Assembly (NCBI GenBank): GCA_024641005.1
Contig: JAHEDX010000003.1
Coordinates: 1 to 64,000, forward strand
Direction of reading: 5' to 3'
DNA length: 64,000 nt
From: Acidimicrobiaceae bacterium
GTDB lineage: Bacteria > Actinomycetota > Acidimicrobiia > Acidimicrobiales > Ilumatobacteraceae
In this document: piece by piece, positions 34,213 to 42,673 of the stretch
Position numbering within the stretch: the first letter of the stretch is position 1
Layout: every line of letters starts with the position of its first letter
Translations under genes and position numbers: made by a program
The notes under the pieces: generated by a model
What the model was told of the DNA's origin: nothing
Databases searched by the model: none
Seen by the model: only the letters and a program-made list of their open reading frames with translations

Positions 34213-34840
34213 TCGTTCGCCACGCGCTGCGGGCGCGATCCCAACCCGGTGAACCGGCCACCATCCACAACAGCACCAATCCCACCGCCTCCGCGAGGTG
34301 CACCATCTCGGCGAGGGCTGAGCGCTGCCCGCTCAGGGTGTCGAGCACTGCACCCAACATCGTGGTGACCAGCAACGCACCGACAAATGGCAACAAGCCG
34401 AACGCCCGATGTGGGCGCCACGCGGCATAGAGCAACCCGATCGCCAGCGCCAGCCCCGACGCACCGACATGGCGCGCGATGTGGGTCGGCGTACCGTCGA
34501 TCTCGCCGAAGACCAGCGGCCGCACACTCTGCGCGGCGATCAACACCCCGCACCACGCGAGTGCAGGGCGCAACCATCCACCTCGCCCCAGCCGCGCCGG
34601 GCGCGAGCGCGACATCACGGTTGCGACGAGGTCGGGTTCGAACCGGGCAGAGCGAACCCTCACCGATCGGTTGAGTGACGCGACGGCATCGACATGCGAA
34701 CGGCAAACCGGACACCGATCGAGATGGTTGTCGAGCCAACGCTGCTCGTCGTGGTGCAGCTCGTCGTCGGACGCCGCCGAGATGAGTACCCGCGCCTCCT
34801 CACACGATGGTGCCGAACTGGCCCCGGGTGTTGCTTCCAC
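34175..34840 (-). CDS. Zinc-finger anti-sigma factor, polytopic
   Basis: A 221-residue membrane protein whose cytosolic N-terminus carries the ZAS motif H-x3-C-x2-C in NHLDRCPVCRSH near residue 40. About four or five hydrophobic helices follow (for example LALAIGLLYAAW, LLPFVGALLVTTMLG, AEAVGLVLLWMVAG). ZAS proteins bind ECF sigma factors and release them on a signal. The sigma factor is divergent, with 54 bp between the starts, instead of the more usual co-operonic order. GTG at 34840 is the first start that keeps a sensible N-terminus. Pairing with that sigma is inferred from position. Confidence 0.78.
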   Translation of the reverse strand: MEATPGASSAPSCEEARVLISAASDDELHHDEQRWLDNHLDRCPVCRSHVDAVASLNRSVRVRSARFEPDLVATVMSRSRPARLGRGGWLRPALAWCGVLIAAQSVRPLVFGEIDGTPTHIARHVGASGLALAIGLLYAAWRPHRAFGLLPFVGALLVTTMLGAVLDTLSGQRSALAEMVHLAEAVGLVLLWMVAGSPGWDRARSAWRTIRHHGGVARPTS

Positions 34841-34894
34841 GATGTGACGGTCGGCCCTACTGACCGTTTGGTTCCCGCGGCACACTGATTTCGC

Positions 34895-35467
34895 ATGGAC
34901 CACCTGACGGCGCTCCTCCTCGACGCGCAACGCGGAGACCGCGACGCGCTCGAGCGGTTCGTCGCGGCGACCCAGCACGACGTCATGGCCATGTGTCGCT
35001 ACCTCGGCGACCGTGACAATGCAGACGATCTGGCACAAGAGGCCTACGAGCGAGCGATCGCATCGATGCATCGCTACCGGGCGACAGGCCCGGCGAAGCA
35101 TTGGCTGCTCACCATCACACGGCGCACCTGTGCCGATGCCACGAGGCGCCGTGGTCGCCGCCGCAAGAACGAACAGCGCGAGTTGGGCATGGCACACGAC
35201 GCGCTCGACGAGTACGTCCCCGTCGATGAGGGCGTGGAGATCGAGGAGTTGCTGCACGAGCTCGACGACGACCGTCGAGCGGCGTTCGTGCTCACCCAGT
35301 TGACCGGGCTGCGCTATGACGAGGCCGCTGACCTCCTCGGCGTTCCGATCGGTACGATCCGTTCCCGGGTGGCGCGTGCGCGTGACCAGCTCCTCCAGGT
35401 GCTCGACGCCACAGGCCCCCTCGATCAACAAGAACCAGAACGACACCGACGACGACCACACCGATGA
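34895..35467 (+). CDS. ECF-type RNA polymerase sigma factor
   Basis: A 190-residue sigma-70-family protein of the extracytoplasmic function type. Region 2 spans about 20-85 (CRYLGDRDNADDLAQEAYERAI is the 2.2-2.3 helix). Region 4 spans about 120-170 with the HTH YDEAADLLGVPIGTIRSRVARAR. The linker between them is short, as usual. It is the first gene of a plus-strand run and its stop overlaps the ATG of the cytochrome c gene (ATGA). All later genes of the run encode electron transport or copper proteins, so it probably controls a respiratory or copper regulon, itself included. Confidence 0.9.
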   Translation: MDHLTALLLDAQRGDRDALERFVAATQHDVMAMCRYLGDRDNADDLAQEAYERAIASMHRYRATGPAKHWLLTITRRTCADATRRRGRRRKNEQRELGMAHDALDEYVPVDEGVEIEELLHELDDDRRAAFVLTQLTGLRYDEAADLLGVPIGTIRSRVARARDQLLQVLDATGPLDQQEPERHRRRPHR

Positions 35468-35883
35468 TGCCCACCCCCCGTTTCCTTGGTCTTGGCATGT
35501 TCGCGCTCGCGGGCATCGTCTCGTTGCCGGCGTGCGCCGCGAATGGTTCGGATGGGGACGCGATCCAACTGTCCCCCGTGGCGGCCGAGGGTCGCTCGAT
35601 CGCCAACTCGAATGGCTGCGCGGCGTGCCACGGGGCCAACGGGCAAGGCAGCGTGGGCCCTCCGTTCGTCGGGCTGTACGGCTCCACGGTGCAGCTCGAC
35701 GACGGCACCACCGTCACCGCTGACCGTGACTACCTGATCGAGTCGATCAAGGATCCGAAGGCGAACAAGACCGACGGGTACCGGATCCCGATGCCCACGA
35801 ACCGTCTCACCGATGACGAGATCGACAAGATCGTGGCCTACATCGAGGAGCTGGCCGAACCCACCGAGAGGGCCGTCCCATGA
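35464..35883 (+). CDS. Cytochrome c class I lipoprotein
   Basis: A 139-residue exported electron carrier. The signal ends at a lipobox (VSLPAC, C24). A single heme site CAACH is at 52-56, and the axial methionine is in GYRIPMPTNRL near 110. Overall it looks like the cytochrome c domain of cytochrome oxidase subunit II. It overlaps the sigma factor gene before and the Sco gene after by four bases each. It may feed electrons into the copper proteins encoded behind it or into the oxidase in this window. Confidence 0.9.
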   Translation: MMPTPRFLGLGMFALAGIVSLPACAANGSDGDAIQLSPVAAEGRSIANSNGCAACHGANGQGSVGPPFVGLYGSTVQLDDGTTVTADRDYLIESIKDPKANKTDGYRIPMPTNRLTDDEIDKIVAYIEELAEPTERAVP

Positions 35884-36503
35884 CGCACCACCGACCAGTG
35901 CGCAGACGCGGTCTCGTCGCGTTCGCGGCCGGCGCCGTGCTGCTGCTCGGTGCATGCGGCAACGAACCAGCACGCGAACTCGCCGGGTACCGACGCGAGC
36001 CGGCCCCAGCGGTCGGCGACCTGTCGCTGCCCGACCTCACCGCGTCCGGAGCCGAGTTCGCGTTCCAGGCGGCTCCCGGCCACGTGCTCGTCATGTATTT
36101 CGGGTACACCAACTGCCCCGACTTCTGCCCGACCACGCTCAGCGACCTCCGGCTCGCGACGCGCCGAATGAGCGATGACGATGCGGCTCGTGTCGAGGTC
36201 GCCATGGTCACCGTCGACCCTGAGCGGGACCTGCCGGTGCTGGCCGACTACATCCAGAGCTTCTTCGACGATGGCCATGCGCTCGGCACCACCGACGCCG
36301 AGCGGCTCGCGAAGGCAGCGGCACCGTTCGGAGTCAGCTATAGCGTCGAGACAGCCGCCGACGGAACCATCGAGGTCGCACACACGACTTCGCTGTACGC
36401 GATCGACGACACCGGCCACCTGGCGCTGACCTGGCAGTTCGGTGTGTCGATCGACGACCTGGCCGCCGACCTGACGGCACTGCTCGCATCGAGCGACACA
36501 TGA
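35880..36503 (+). CDS. Sco1/SenC family copper chaperone lipoprotein
   Basis: A 207-residue thioredoxin-fold lipoprotein (lipobox LLGAC, C26). The copper/thiol motif is C79-x3-C83 in YTNCPDFCPTTL, and the third ligand histidine lies in VAHTTSLYAID near 162. Sco proteins deliver copper or reduce the CuA centre of oxidase subunit II. The gene is embedded in a coupled run: it overlaps the cytochrome c gene upstream and the cupredoxin gene downstream by 4 bases. An oxidase with a CuA subunit is encoded 12 kb away in this window. Confidence 0.92.
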   Translation: MTHHRPVRRRGLVAFAAGAVLLLGACGNEPARELAGYRREPAPAVGDLSLPDLTASGAEFAFQAAPGHVLVMYFGYTNCPDFCPTTLSDLRLATRRMSDDDAARVEVAMVTVDPERDLPVLADYIQSFFDDGHALGTTDAERLAKAAAPFGVSYSVETAADGTIEVAHTTSLYAIDDTGHLALTWQFGVSIDDLAADLTALLASSDT

Positions 36504-36910
36504 ACAGGAAACAGATCGTCGCCCTGTGCGTACTCGTGCCTCTGGTCGTCATCGGCGGGCTGCTGCTCGGTAGAGCATTCGGTGGTTCGACGGACGGATC
36601 AGCGCGCAGCGGTATCCAGATCTCGGGGGCCGACGACGCCAGCACGTTCGCTTTCGACATCACGATTCCACTCGGAACGGCCAGCCGGATCGCAGCGGGA
36701 GAAGCGGTCGAGATCGTGCCTGCTGAACTCGTGGTGCACGTTGGGGACGCGATTCGCATCGTGAACGACGACAGCGAGGATCACATCGTGGGCGTGTTCT
36801 TCGTCGCGTCAGGTGAGACACTGACACAACAGTTCAACAGCGAAGGGACACTGGAGGGAGAGTGCGACGTGCATCCGAGCGGCTCATTCACCCTGCGAGT
36901 CGTCGCCTGA
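36500..36910 (+). CDS. Cupredoxin-like membrane-anchored protein
   Basis: A 136-residue protein with a short N-terminal anchor (IVALCVLVPLVVIGGLLLG) and a small beta-barrel domain. Type-1 copper ligands are suggested by H95 in NDDSEDHIVG and by C and H in GECDVHPSGSFTLRV near 125-128. The axial methionine found in plastocyanin-type domains is not visible in that loop. So copper may be bound in a different geometry, as in some CuA/sulfocyanin-like domains, or weakly. It is co-translated with Sco. Confidence 0.75.
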   Translation: MNRKQIVALCVLVPLVVIGGLLLGRAFGGSTDGSARSGIQISGADDASTFAFDITIPLGTASRIAAGEAVEIVPAELVVHVGDAIRIVNDDSEDHIVGVFFVASGETLTQQFNSEGTLEGECDVHPSGSFTLRVVA

Positions 36911-37926
36911 CCCGCCGCCCGCGACGCGTCGGCGTCGCGGCGTTCGCGCTCGCCATCGGCCTGCTCGTCGCCCCCGAGGTTGCTCACGCCGACGCCGCCG
37001 GGCCCACCGACTATCGCACGGAGGTGCTGGCGATCACCCCGGCGACGGACGCGATCAGCGTCTCGATCGAGGGAGGAGACTCGTTCGTGGGGATCACCGT
37101 CACGGAAGGGCACGAGGCGATCGTGCTCGGTTACGACGACGAGCCGTACCTTCGGATCGCCACCGATGGGACCATCTCGGAGAACCTGCGCTCGTTTGCC
37201 ACCTACTACAACGCACAGCGCTACGGCGCCGACGAGATCCCCGACGTCGTCGACAACGACGCGCCACCCGAATGGCAGCAGATCGGGCTCGGCGGCAGCT
37301 GGGCATGGCACGACCACCGCGCCCACTGGATGGGTTCCGAACCCCCGATCGGGCTCGATCCCGGCATGTCGTTGCCGGCGCAGCAGATCCCGCTCGTAGT
37401 CGACGGTGACCACGTCGAGATCACGGTGCAGACCACGCTGTTGCCCGCGCCGTCTCGATGGCCGGCCCTGTTCGGGCTGCTGATCGGGCTCGCCGTGGCC
37501 TTGTTCGGAGTCCTCGCCGGGGCGGCGACCCGCACGTTCGGAACCATGTTGCTCGCCGCAGCGGCCACCCTTGCCGGCGTTGCACAGTTCCGCTCATTGC
37601 CGTCCGAGACCGGGCCGCTGTACACATGGTGGCTGCTCCCGGCGATCGCCCTGGCGTGCATGATCATCACGATCCTGACCTACGGACGTTGGGCGCTGCT
37701 GCAGAGCGGTCTCGCGGCACTCGCCGGCATACAACTGACCATCTGGGCGTTCGGTCGGCGTGCCACGATGACGCGGGCGGTGCTGCCGACCGATCTGCCG
37801 TTCTGGCTCGACCGCATGATCACCGGCGCAGCACTGACCGGTGGCGCAACGCTCACGGTCGTCGCGTTGCTCGAGCTGTTCCGGTCACAGGCCGGCGCGA
37901 CGCCAGGTTCCGTGCACGAGTCGTGA
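36862..37926 (+). CDS. Exported membrane protein of the sigma/copper operon, unknown
   Basis: A 354-residue protein. A long basic signal with paired arginines ends in ALAIGLLVAPEVAHADA. About 190 extracytoplasmic residues follow, then five predicted helices (for example PALFGLLIGLAVALFGVLAG, LLPAIALACMIITILTYG). The exposed region contains WHDHRAHWMG near residue 145, a histidine/methionine cluster that could bind metal. I recognise no named domain; the context suggests a copper or respiratory role. The GTG at 36862 lies inside the cupredoxin gene (49 bp overlap) with GGAGGG close before it. A later start near 36910 cannot be excluded. Confidence 0.65.
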   Translation: MRRASERLIHPASRRLTRRPRRVGVAAFALAIGLLVAPEVAHADAAGPTDYRTEVLAITPATDAISVSIEGGDSFVGITVTEGHEAIVLGYDDEPYLRIATDGTISENLRSFATYYNAQRYGADEIPDVVDNDAPPEWQQIGLGGSWAWHDHRAHWMGSEPPIGLDPGMSLPAQQIPLVVDGDHVEITVQTTLLPAPSRWPALFGLLIGLAVALFGVLAGAATRTFGTMLLAAAATLAGVAQFRSLPSETGPLYTWWLLPAIALACMIITILTYGRWALLQSGLAALAGIQLTIWAFGRRATMTRAVLPTDLPFWLDRMITGAALTGGATLTVVALLELFRSQAGATPGSVHES

Positions 37927-37957
37927 CGACCGGTGACGTTGTCCCTGACCGAAACAG

Positions 37958-38476
37958 CTAGTTGTCGATGCCGAGCGCCGAGTCGATCGCAGCGTTCAGA
38001 TCGTTCTGGTCCATCGGACCCAGGTGCCGAGTCGTGATGACCCCGTCCGGGCCGAGCACCACGGTGACCGGCATCGTGCTGGTTCGCAGCTCGGTGACCA
38101 CATAGCCCTCCGAGTCGAGGTACTGGTCGTACGTGGCACCGACATCGGCAAGGAACTCGGCGGCCCGTGCCGGGTCCTCGCCGACGTTGACACCCACGAA
38201 ACGCACTTCGTCTCCGCGTGCCTGGTGGACCGCCTCGAAGTCGGGGATCTCACGACGGCAGGGTGCACACCAGGTCGCCCAGAGGTTGACCACTGCAGGC
38301 CCGTCGATGTCGGCGAGGCTGATCTTGGCACCACCGTCGAGTTCGGTGATCTCCACGTCGGGGAGCCGGTCGCCACTGCTGTCGGAACCCGACGTGTCAT
38401 CGCCGGAGGAACCGCACGCCGACAGGACCGCTCCGGTCAGGACGAGTACTGCCGCCGTGGCGCGCCATCCACGCAT
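37958..38476 (-). CDS. TlpA-like thioredoxin lipoprotein
   Basis: A 172-residue exported thioredoxin-fold protein. Lipobox LSAC (C21), then a Ser/Asp-rich linker. Active site WCAPCRRE (C70, C73), plus the cis-proline region TSTMPVTVVLGPDG. It likely reduces the cysteines of an apo-copper or apo-cytochrome protein. The ATG at 38476 shares a base with the TGA of the copper chaperone gene (TGATG), so the two are coupled; a GTG one codon earlier is also possible. This is a second TlpA beside the CcdA-linked copy at 20.8 kb. Confidence 0.88.
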   Translation of the reverse strand: MRGWRATAAVLVLTGAVLSACGSSGDDTSGSDSSGDRLPDVEITELDGGAKISLADIDGPAVVNLWATWCAPCRREIPDFEAVHQARGDEVRFVGVNVGEDPARAAEFLADVGATYDQYLDSEGYVVTELRTSTMPVTVVLGPDGVITTRHLGPMDQNDLNAAIDSALGIDN

Positions 38477-39063
38477 CACGGTGCGGATTCGGCCACCTCG
38501 ACCGTGATCTCGAATGCGCCGGCTTCGGCGAACTCGAGCGTCAGGTCGATCTTGTCGCCGACCACGAGTGGTGCAGCGATGTCGATCAGCATCACGTGAT
38601 AGCTGCCGGGCTCGAACTTGACGGTCGTGCCGGCGGTCAACTGCAGCCCATCGACGAGTTGTTGCATGGTCATCGCGCCCATGTCGCCCGAGTCCATGTC
38701 GCCGCTCGGCGTCGAGTCACCAGTCATGTCGTCACCCGACATCGAGTCATGGGTCATGTCATCACCGGGCATCGACGAATCAGGCATCGAGTCACCGGTC
38801 ATGTCATCCGAGCCGCCCATGTCGGCCATCACGACCTCGTGGATCTGCGCGTCGGCGGCGATCGAGGCGGGGACCGACGCACTCAGCAGGGTGTCGTCGG
38901 CGTCGACGGTCAGATCGAAATAGATCGCACCGGTCGTTTGACCGGCGGCGCTGGTGCGGGCCCAGGCGTTGTCGATCGAGACCTCGTCGCCGGAGCCGCA
39001 AGCGGCGAGTGAGAGCAGGCCGACGGACATGCCGACCGACAGGAGGGTGAGTGAGCGCTTCAT
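38476..39063 (-). CDS. PCu(A)C copper chaperone lipoprotein with Met-rich insertion
   Basis: A 195-residue lipoprotein (lipobox LAAC, C22). The PCu(A)C domain binds Cu(I) and loads the CuA site of oxidase subunit II. Its conserved pieces are IDNAWARTSAAGQTTGAIYF, H75 in QIHEVVM, and H156-x-M158 in YHVML near the C-terminus. Between these, residues about 80-130 form an inserted Asp/Ser/Met-rich stretch with imperfect repeats (GDDMTHDSMSGDDMTGDS) holding around a dozen methionines from 79 to 133. Family members normally have a short loop there. The insertion resembles methionine-rich copper-binding segments. Co-translated with TlpA. Confidence 0.9.
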   Translation of the reverse strand: MKRSLTLLSVGMSVGLLSLAACGSGDEVSIDNAWARTSAAGQTTGAIYFDLTVDADDTLLSASVPASIAADAQIHEVVMADMGGSDDMTGDSMPDSSMPGDDMTHDSMSGDDMTGDSTPSGDMDSGDMGAMTMQQLVDGLQLTAGTTVKFEPGSYHVMLIDIAAPLVVGDKIDLTLEFAEAGAFEITVEVAESAP

Positions 39064-39119
39064 ATCAGTGCCAGGTCGTCGGAGGGGCCCGAGCAGTTCC
39101 CAATATGTCCGAACAATTG

Positions 39120-40103
39120 TCAACGACTCCAGGGAGCACTCGGCGACACGGCGCCCTCGCCGGCCGTCAACACCTCGACACCGCTCTCGGTGACGAGGCA
39201 GGTGTGCTCGAACTGTGCCGTGCGCTTGCCGTCGGCGGTGACCGCGGTCCACTCGTCGTCCCACATCTTGTGCTGCCAGGTACCGAGGGTGATCATCGGC
39301 TCGATCGTGAACGTCATCCCAGGGCGCATGATCATCGAGTTGCGCGAGTCGTAGTAGTGCAGCACCTGAATGTCGGAGTGGAACTGCTCGCCGATACCGT
39401 GGCCCACGAAGGCCTTCACGACACCGAGACGGTGCGCCTTGGCATGCTCTTCGATGGCGCGCCCGATGTCGCTGATTGGTCGACCGGGCTTGACCGCCTC
39501 GATGCCCTTCCAGGTGCATTCTTCGGTGATGCGCACCAACTCACGGCCCTGTGGATCGACGTCGCCGATCAGGAAGGTGGCGTTGGTGTCGCCGTGGACG
39601 CCGCCGACGAACGCCGTCACGTCGAGGTTCATGATGTCGCCGTCGCGCATGGCCCGTGAATCGGGAATGCCGTGGCAGATGACCTCGTTGGCAGAGGTGC
39701 ACAGGCTCTTCGGATAGTGATGGTAGTTCAGGGTGCTCGGGTACGAATCACGCTCGATGTAGAGCTGGTGGCAGTACTCGTCGACCTCGTCGGTGGTGAC
39801 GCCCGGACGCAGGAACTCTCCCGTGAGCCTGAGGATCTCTGCGGCGACCACACCGGCGTGCCGCATCCGTTCGATGGTCTCGGGTGACTTGATACGAGGC
39901 TCGTCCCACGCCACCGGCTCGCCCGTGTCGGCATACGTGGGGCGGGCGATGTGGTCGGGCACCGATCGCATCGGGCTGATCTCGCCCGGCAGCACACGGC
40001 CTTCCGAACGCTTGTGACACCGTTTGTACTTGCGGCCGCTACCGCACCAGCACGGGTCATTCGCCTGCGGGAGCACGGATGGCGCTTGGAGAACACTACG
40101 CAT
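39120..40103 (-). CDS. map: Methionine aminopeptidase type I with SEC-C zinc motif
   Basis: A 327-residue enzyme that removes the N-terminal methionine from nascent proteins. The N-terminus carries a SEC-C motif, NDPCWCGSGRKYKRCHK (residues 15-31), which binds zinc and may attach to ribosomes. This matches actinobacterial MAPs with an extended N-terminus. The pita-bread domain has the metal ligands in MNLDVTAF, HGDTNATF, GHGIGEQFH, FTIEPMI and the last glutamate in QFEHTCLV. The ATG at 40103 is needed to include the SEC-C motif. It stands alone on the minus strand. Confidence 0.93.
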   Translation of the reverse strand: MRSVLQAPSVLPQANDPCWCGSGRKYKRCHKRSEGRVLPGEISPMRSVPDHIARPTYADTGEPVAWDEPRIKSPETIERMRHAGVVAAEILRLTGEFLRPGVTTDEVDEYCHQLYIERDSYPSTLNYHHYPKSLCTSANEVICHGIPDSRAMRDGDIMNLDVTAFVGGVHGDTNATFLIGDVDPQGRELVRITEECTWKGIEAVKPGRPISDIGRAIEEHAKAHRLGVVKAFVGHGIGEQFHSDIQVLHYYDSRNSMIMRPGMTFTIEPMITLGTWQHKMWDDEWTAVTADGKRTAQFEHTCLVTESGVEVLTAGEGAVSPSAPWSR

Positions 40104-40186
40104 GAGGTGTGCAGTCTAGGAGGCACACGCCCCGGCCGCGCCCCGAGCGCCCAGGCGCGCATCAACTGTGGCGCCGCGCGGCACGA

Positions 40187-41227
40187 TCAGCGCGGGAGCC
40201 GCACCTCGACGACACCGCGTTGCCCATCGACGACCCTGATCGTGCCGCGGTGCGCAACGACGATGCCCTGGGCGATCGCGAGACCGAGCCCGGCGGTACC
40301 CGTGCTGACATCGCGCGCCGGGTCACCCCGAGTGAACGGATCGAACGCCCGGTCGCGGATCTCGGGGGGAAACCCAGGGCCGTCGTCGACCACCTGGAAC
40401 ACGACGTGGCCTGGAACCGACTCGACATGGATGCGGACGTCGGATCCGGGCGGCGTATGCCGAATCGCGTTGTCGAGCAGGTTCCGGATCACGCGTGAGA
40501 GCTGTGCCGGATCACCGGTGATCGCGAGCCGCTCGTCGGCGTCGATGTGCATCGTGACACCACTGCGCTGGGCGAGCGGGCGGAGGATCTCGACGGCCTC
40601 GTCGGCCAGTTCGGTGACGTCGACCCTGACCTGTCGCATCTCGAGCGTGCCGCTCGCCAGCCGGGTGTGGAGTTGCAGGTCGTCGACGAGTTCGCCGAGC
40701 GCGCGGACCTGATGCTCCATCCCGTTCAGGTACGCATCGGGGTCCGGGGCCACGCCATCCCGAATCGCTTCGACCGAGGCGCGCAGGGCCGCGAGCGGTG
40801 TCCGTAGATCGTGCGAGATCGATGACAACATCAGCGAGCGTTCCTTCTCGACAGCGTCGAGACGATCGACCATCCGGTCGAATTCTCTGGCCGCGTCACC
40901 GAGTTCGTCACCGCGCAACACGCCGGTACGGGCGGTGAGATCACCGCCCGCCACTCGCATCGCCGCATCGCTCAGCCGGCTCGCGTCGCGGGCGATCGGC
41001 GACGACAACAGATACGCGACCAGCGCGGCCGCGATGCTCGCGGGGATCATGATCCACAACAGGAAGCCCAGGTCCTGATCATTGATGAACATCTGCTGAG
41101 CGGCGATGACGATCATGATCACCGCCACGGCGAGTACACCGAGCGACGCCCACATGAAGCGCCTGCCGAGGCGGTTGAGCTGCCATACCGGCCGATCCGA
41201 CGGGCGGTGGCCCTCTCGCGCGGTCAC
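40187..41227 (-). CDS. Membrane sensor histidine kinase
   Basis: A 346-residue kinase with two N-terminal helices (about 24-43 and 54-75) separated by only about 10 exposed residues, so it has almost no outer sensor domain. A HAMP domain covers about 77-130. The phosphorylated histidine is H139 in SISHDLRTPLAAL. The N box (RNLLDNAIRHTP) and G boxes (DDGPGFPPE, GTAGLGLAIA) follow. The GTG at 41227 overlaps the stop of the regulator gene (GTGA), which makes the cognate pair clear. Stimulus unknown. Confidence 0.9.
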   Translation of the reverse strand: MTAREGHRPSDRPVWQLNRLGRRFMWASLGVLAVAVIMIVIAAQQMFINDQDLGFLLWIMIPASIAAALVAYLLSSPIARDASRLSDAAMRVAGGDLTARTGVLRGDELGDAAREFDRMVDRLDAVEKERSLMLSSISHDLRTPLAALRASVEAIRDGVAPDPDAYLNGMEHQVRALGELVDDLQLHTRLASGTLEMRQVRVDVTELADEAVEILRPLAQRSGVTMHIDADERLAITGDPAQLSRVIRNLLDNAIRHTPPGSDVRIHVESVPGHVVFQVVDDGPGFPPEIRDRAFDPFTRGDPARDVSTGTAGLGLAIAQGIVVAHRGTIRVVDGQRGVVEVRLPR

Positions 41228-41925
41228 GGTTCGAACCGGTAGCCGACGCCCCACACCGTCGTGATCCAGCGTGGATTCTCGGGGTCGGATTCGATCTTGT
41301 TGCGGATTCGACGCACGTGCACGGTGACGGTCGCCGAGTCCTGCCAATCGGGGGACGACTGCCAGACGTCCCGCAGCAGGTCGGCGCGGGAGAACACCTG
41401 CCGCGGTGACGCCGCGAGATGGGCGAGCACGTCGAACTCCTTCGGGGTCATCTCGACGAGTTCGCCGTCACGGCGAACCTCTCGCGACCGGCTGTCGATG
41501 ACGAGTCCGTCGAACTCGATCAGATTGCCCGATGGGATCACCTTCGGCGCCGCGCGTCGGAGCACTCCGTTCACGCGAGCGGCGAGCTCGCGAGGCGAGA
41601 ACGGCTTGACGACATAGTCGTCGGCACCCAACTCGAGGCCGGCCACGCGATCGGACTCCTCGGCCCGAGCCGTGAGCATGATCACGGGCATGTCGCCCAT
41701 CTGCCGGATCCTGCGGAGGATGTCGAGCCCATTGACACCCGGGAGCATCATGTCGAGTACCACCAGATCAGGCGGCTCCGATTCGAGCAGTGCCAGCGCA
41801 GTCGCTCCGTCCGCAGCCTCGCTGACCTCGTGGCCATCGCGACGGAGATAGCCGGCGACGACCTCGCGTACCGTCGGTTCGTCGTCGACCACCAGCACCC
41901 TGGTGCCACCACCGCCAATGCTCAT
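41224..41925 (-). CDS. OmpR/PhoB-family response regulator
   Basis: A 233-residue two-component regulator. The receiver has the acidic pair DDE at 14-16, the phospho-acceptor D58 in LVVLDMMLPG, T/A at LTARAE and the lysine in VVKPFSPREL. The winged helix (about 130-232) includes TPKEFDVLAHLAASPRQVFSR and VTVHVRRIRNKIE. It is the first gene of a two-gene operon with its kinase. Targets cannot be inferred from what is next to it (map, pdxH). Confidence 0.92.
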   Translation of the reverse strand: MSIGGGGTRVLVVDDEPTVREVVAGYLRRDGHEVSEAADGATALALLESEPPDLVVLDMMLPGVNGLDILRRIRQMGDMPVIMLTARAEESDRVAGLELGADDYVVKPFSPRELAARVNGVLRRAAPKVIPSGNLIEFDGLVIDSRSREVRRDGELVEMTPKEFDVLAHLAASPRQVFSRADLLRDVWQSSPDWQDSATVTVHVRRIRNKIESDPENPRWITTVWGVGYRFEP

Positions 41926-42013
41926 GACGTCAGGTTGGCCGGTCCGGCGTCACGGTTCAACCCGGCCGGCCCACGTTTCGGAAACGTTCGCGTTCGAGGG
42001 CACGGCCGTTGCG

Positions 42014-42670
42014 TCAGGGGGCGAGCCGATCGATGCGCCACTCGTCGTCGACGAGGCGATAGCGGAACCGGTCGTGCAGACGGCTGGGACGCCCCTGCCA
42101 GAACTCCCACTCGTGAGGGACCAGCCGCCAGCCGCCCCAATGTGCTGGACGTGGCACCGCCTGCCCGGCGAACCGCTTTTCGTATTCGACGACGAGTTCC
42201 ATCAACTCGTGACGATCACGCAGCACCTCGGATTGCGGCGAGGCCCATGCACCGACCTGGCTGGGGCGTGGTCTGGACGCGAAGTACTCGTCGCTCTCGT
42301 GTTCGCTGACCCGTTCGACCGAACCCCTGACCCTTACCTGACGGTGCAGATCGAGCCAGGCGAAGGTCGCTGCTGCCGCCGGCCTGGCGCTCAATTGGTG
42401 GCTCTTCACCGACTCGTAGTTCGTGAAGAACGTGAACCCGAAACGATCGGCGTCACGCACCAGCACCGCGCGGGCGTCGGGCACGCCGTGCAGATCGACC
42501 GTCGACAGCACCATGGCGTTGGGTTCTCCGATGCCCGCATCGAATGCCTCGGTATGCCAGACGTGCCATTGCTGCATGGGATCGAGCGCGAGGTCGGCGA
42601 GTTCGAGGCCAGCAGTTTCGTACTGCACCCTCCACTCCCGGATCCGTGCACGGTCCCCGTAGTTCTCCAT
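42014..42670 (-). CDS. pdxH: Pyridoxamine 5'-phosphate oxidase
   Basis: A 218-residue FMN flavoprotein that oxidises PNP/PMP to pyridoxal phosphate. Motifs visible are EPNAMVLSTVDLHGVPDARAVL near 48 (FMN site), FFTNYESVKSHQL near 81, and the C-terminal PxxWGGWRLVPHEWEFWQGRPSRLHDR near 175. Length and order are standard. The ATG at 42670 is 3 bases after the serS stop, so the pair is co-transcribed. It supplies PLP for decarboxylase and transaminases such as those in the window, though so it would anywhere. Confidence 0.93.
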   Translation of the reverse strand: MENYGDRARIREWRVQYETAGLELADLALDPMQQWHVWHTEAFDAGIGEPNAMVLSTVDLHGVPDARAVLVRDADRFGFTFFTNYESVKSHQLSARPAAAATFAWLDLHRQVRVRGSVERVSEHESDEYFASRPRPSQVGAWASPQSEVLRDRHELMELVVEYEKRFAGQAVPRPAHWGGWRLVPHEWEFWQGRPSRLHDRFRYRLVDDEWRIDRLAP

Positions 42671-42673
42671 GGA

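Noticed and set aside
34841-34894. A defined ECF promoter in the sigma/anti-sigma gap
   Set aside because: A GGTTCC element is present but no convincing -10 partner at normal spacing, so I do not list it as a feature.
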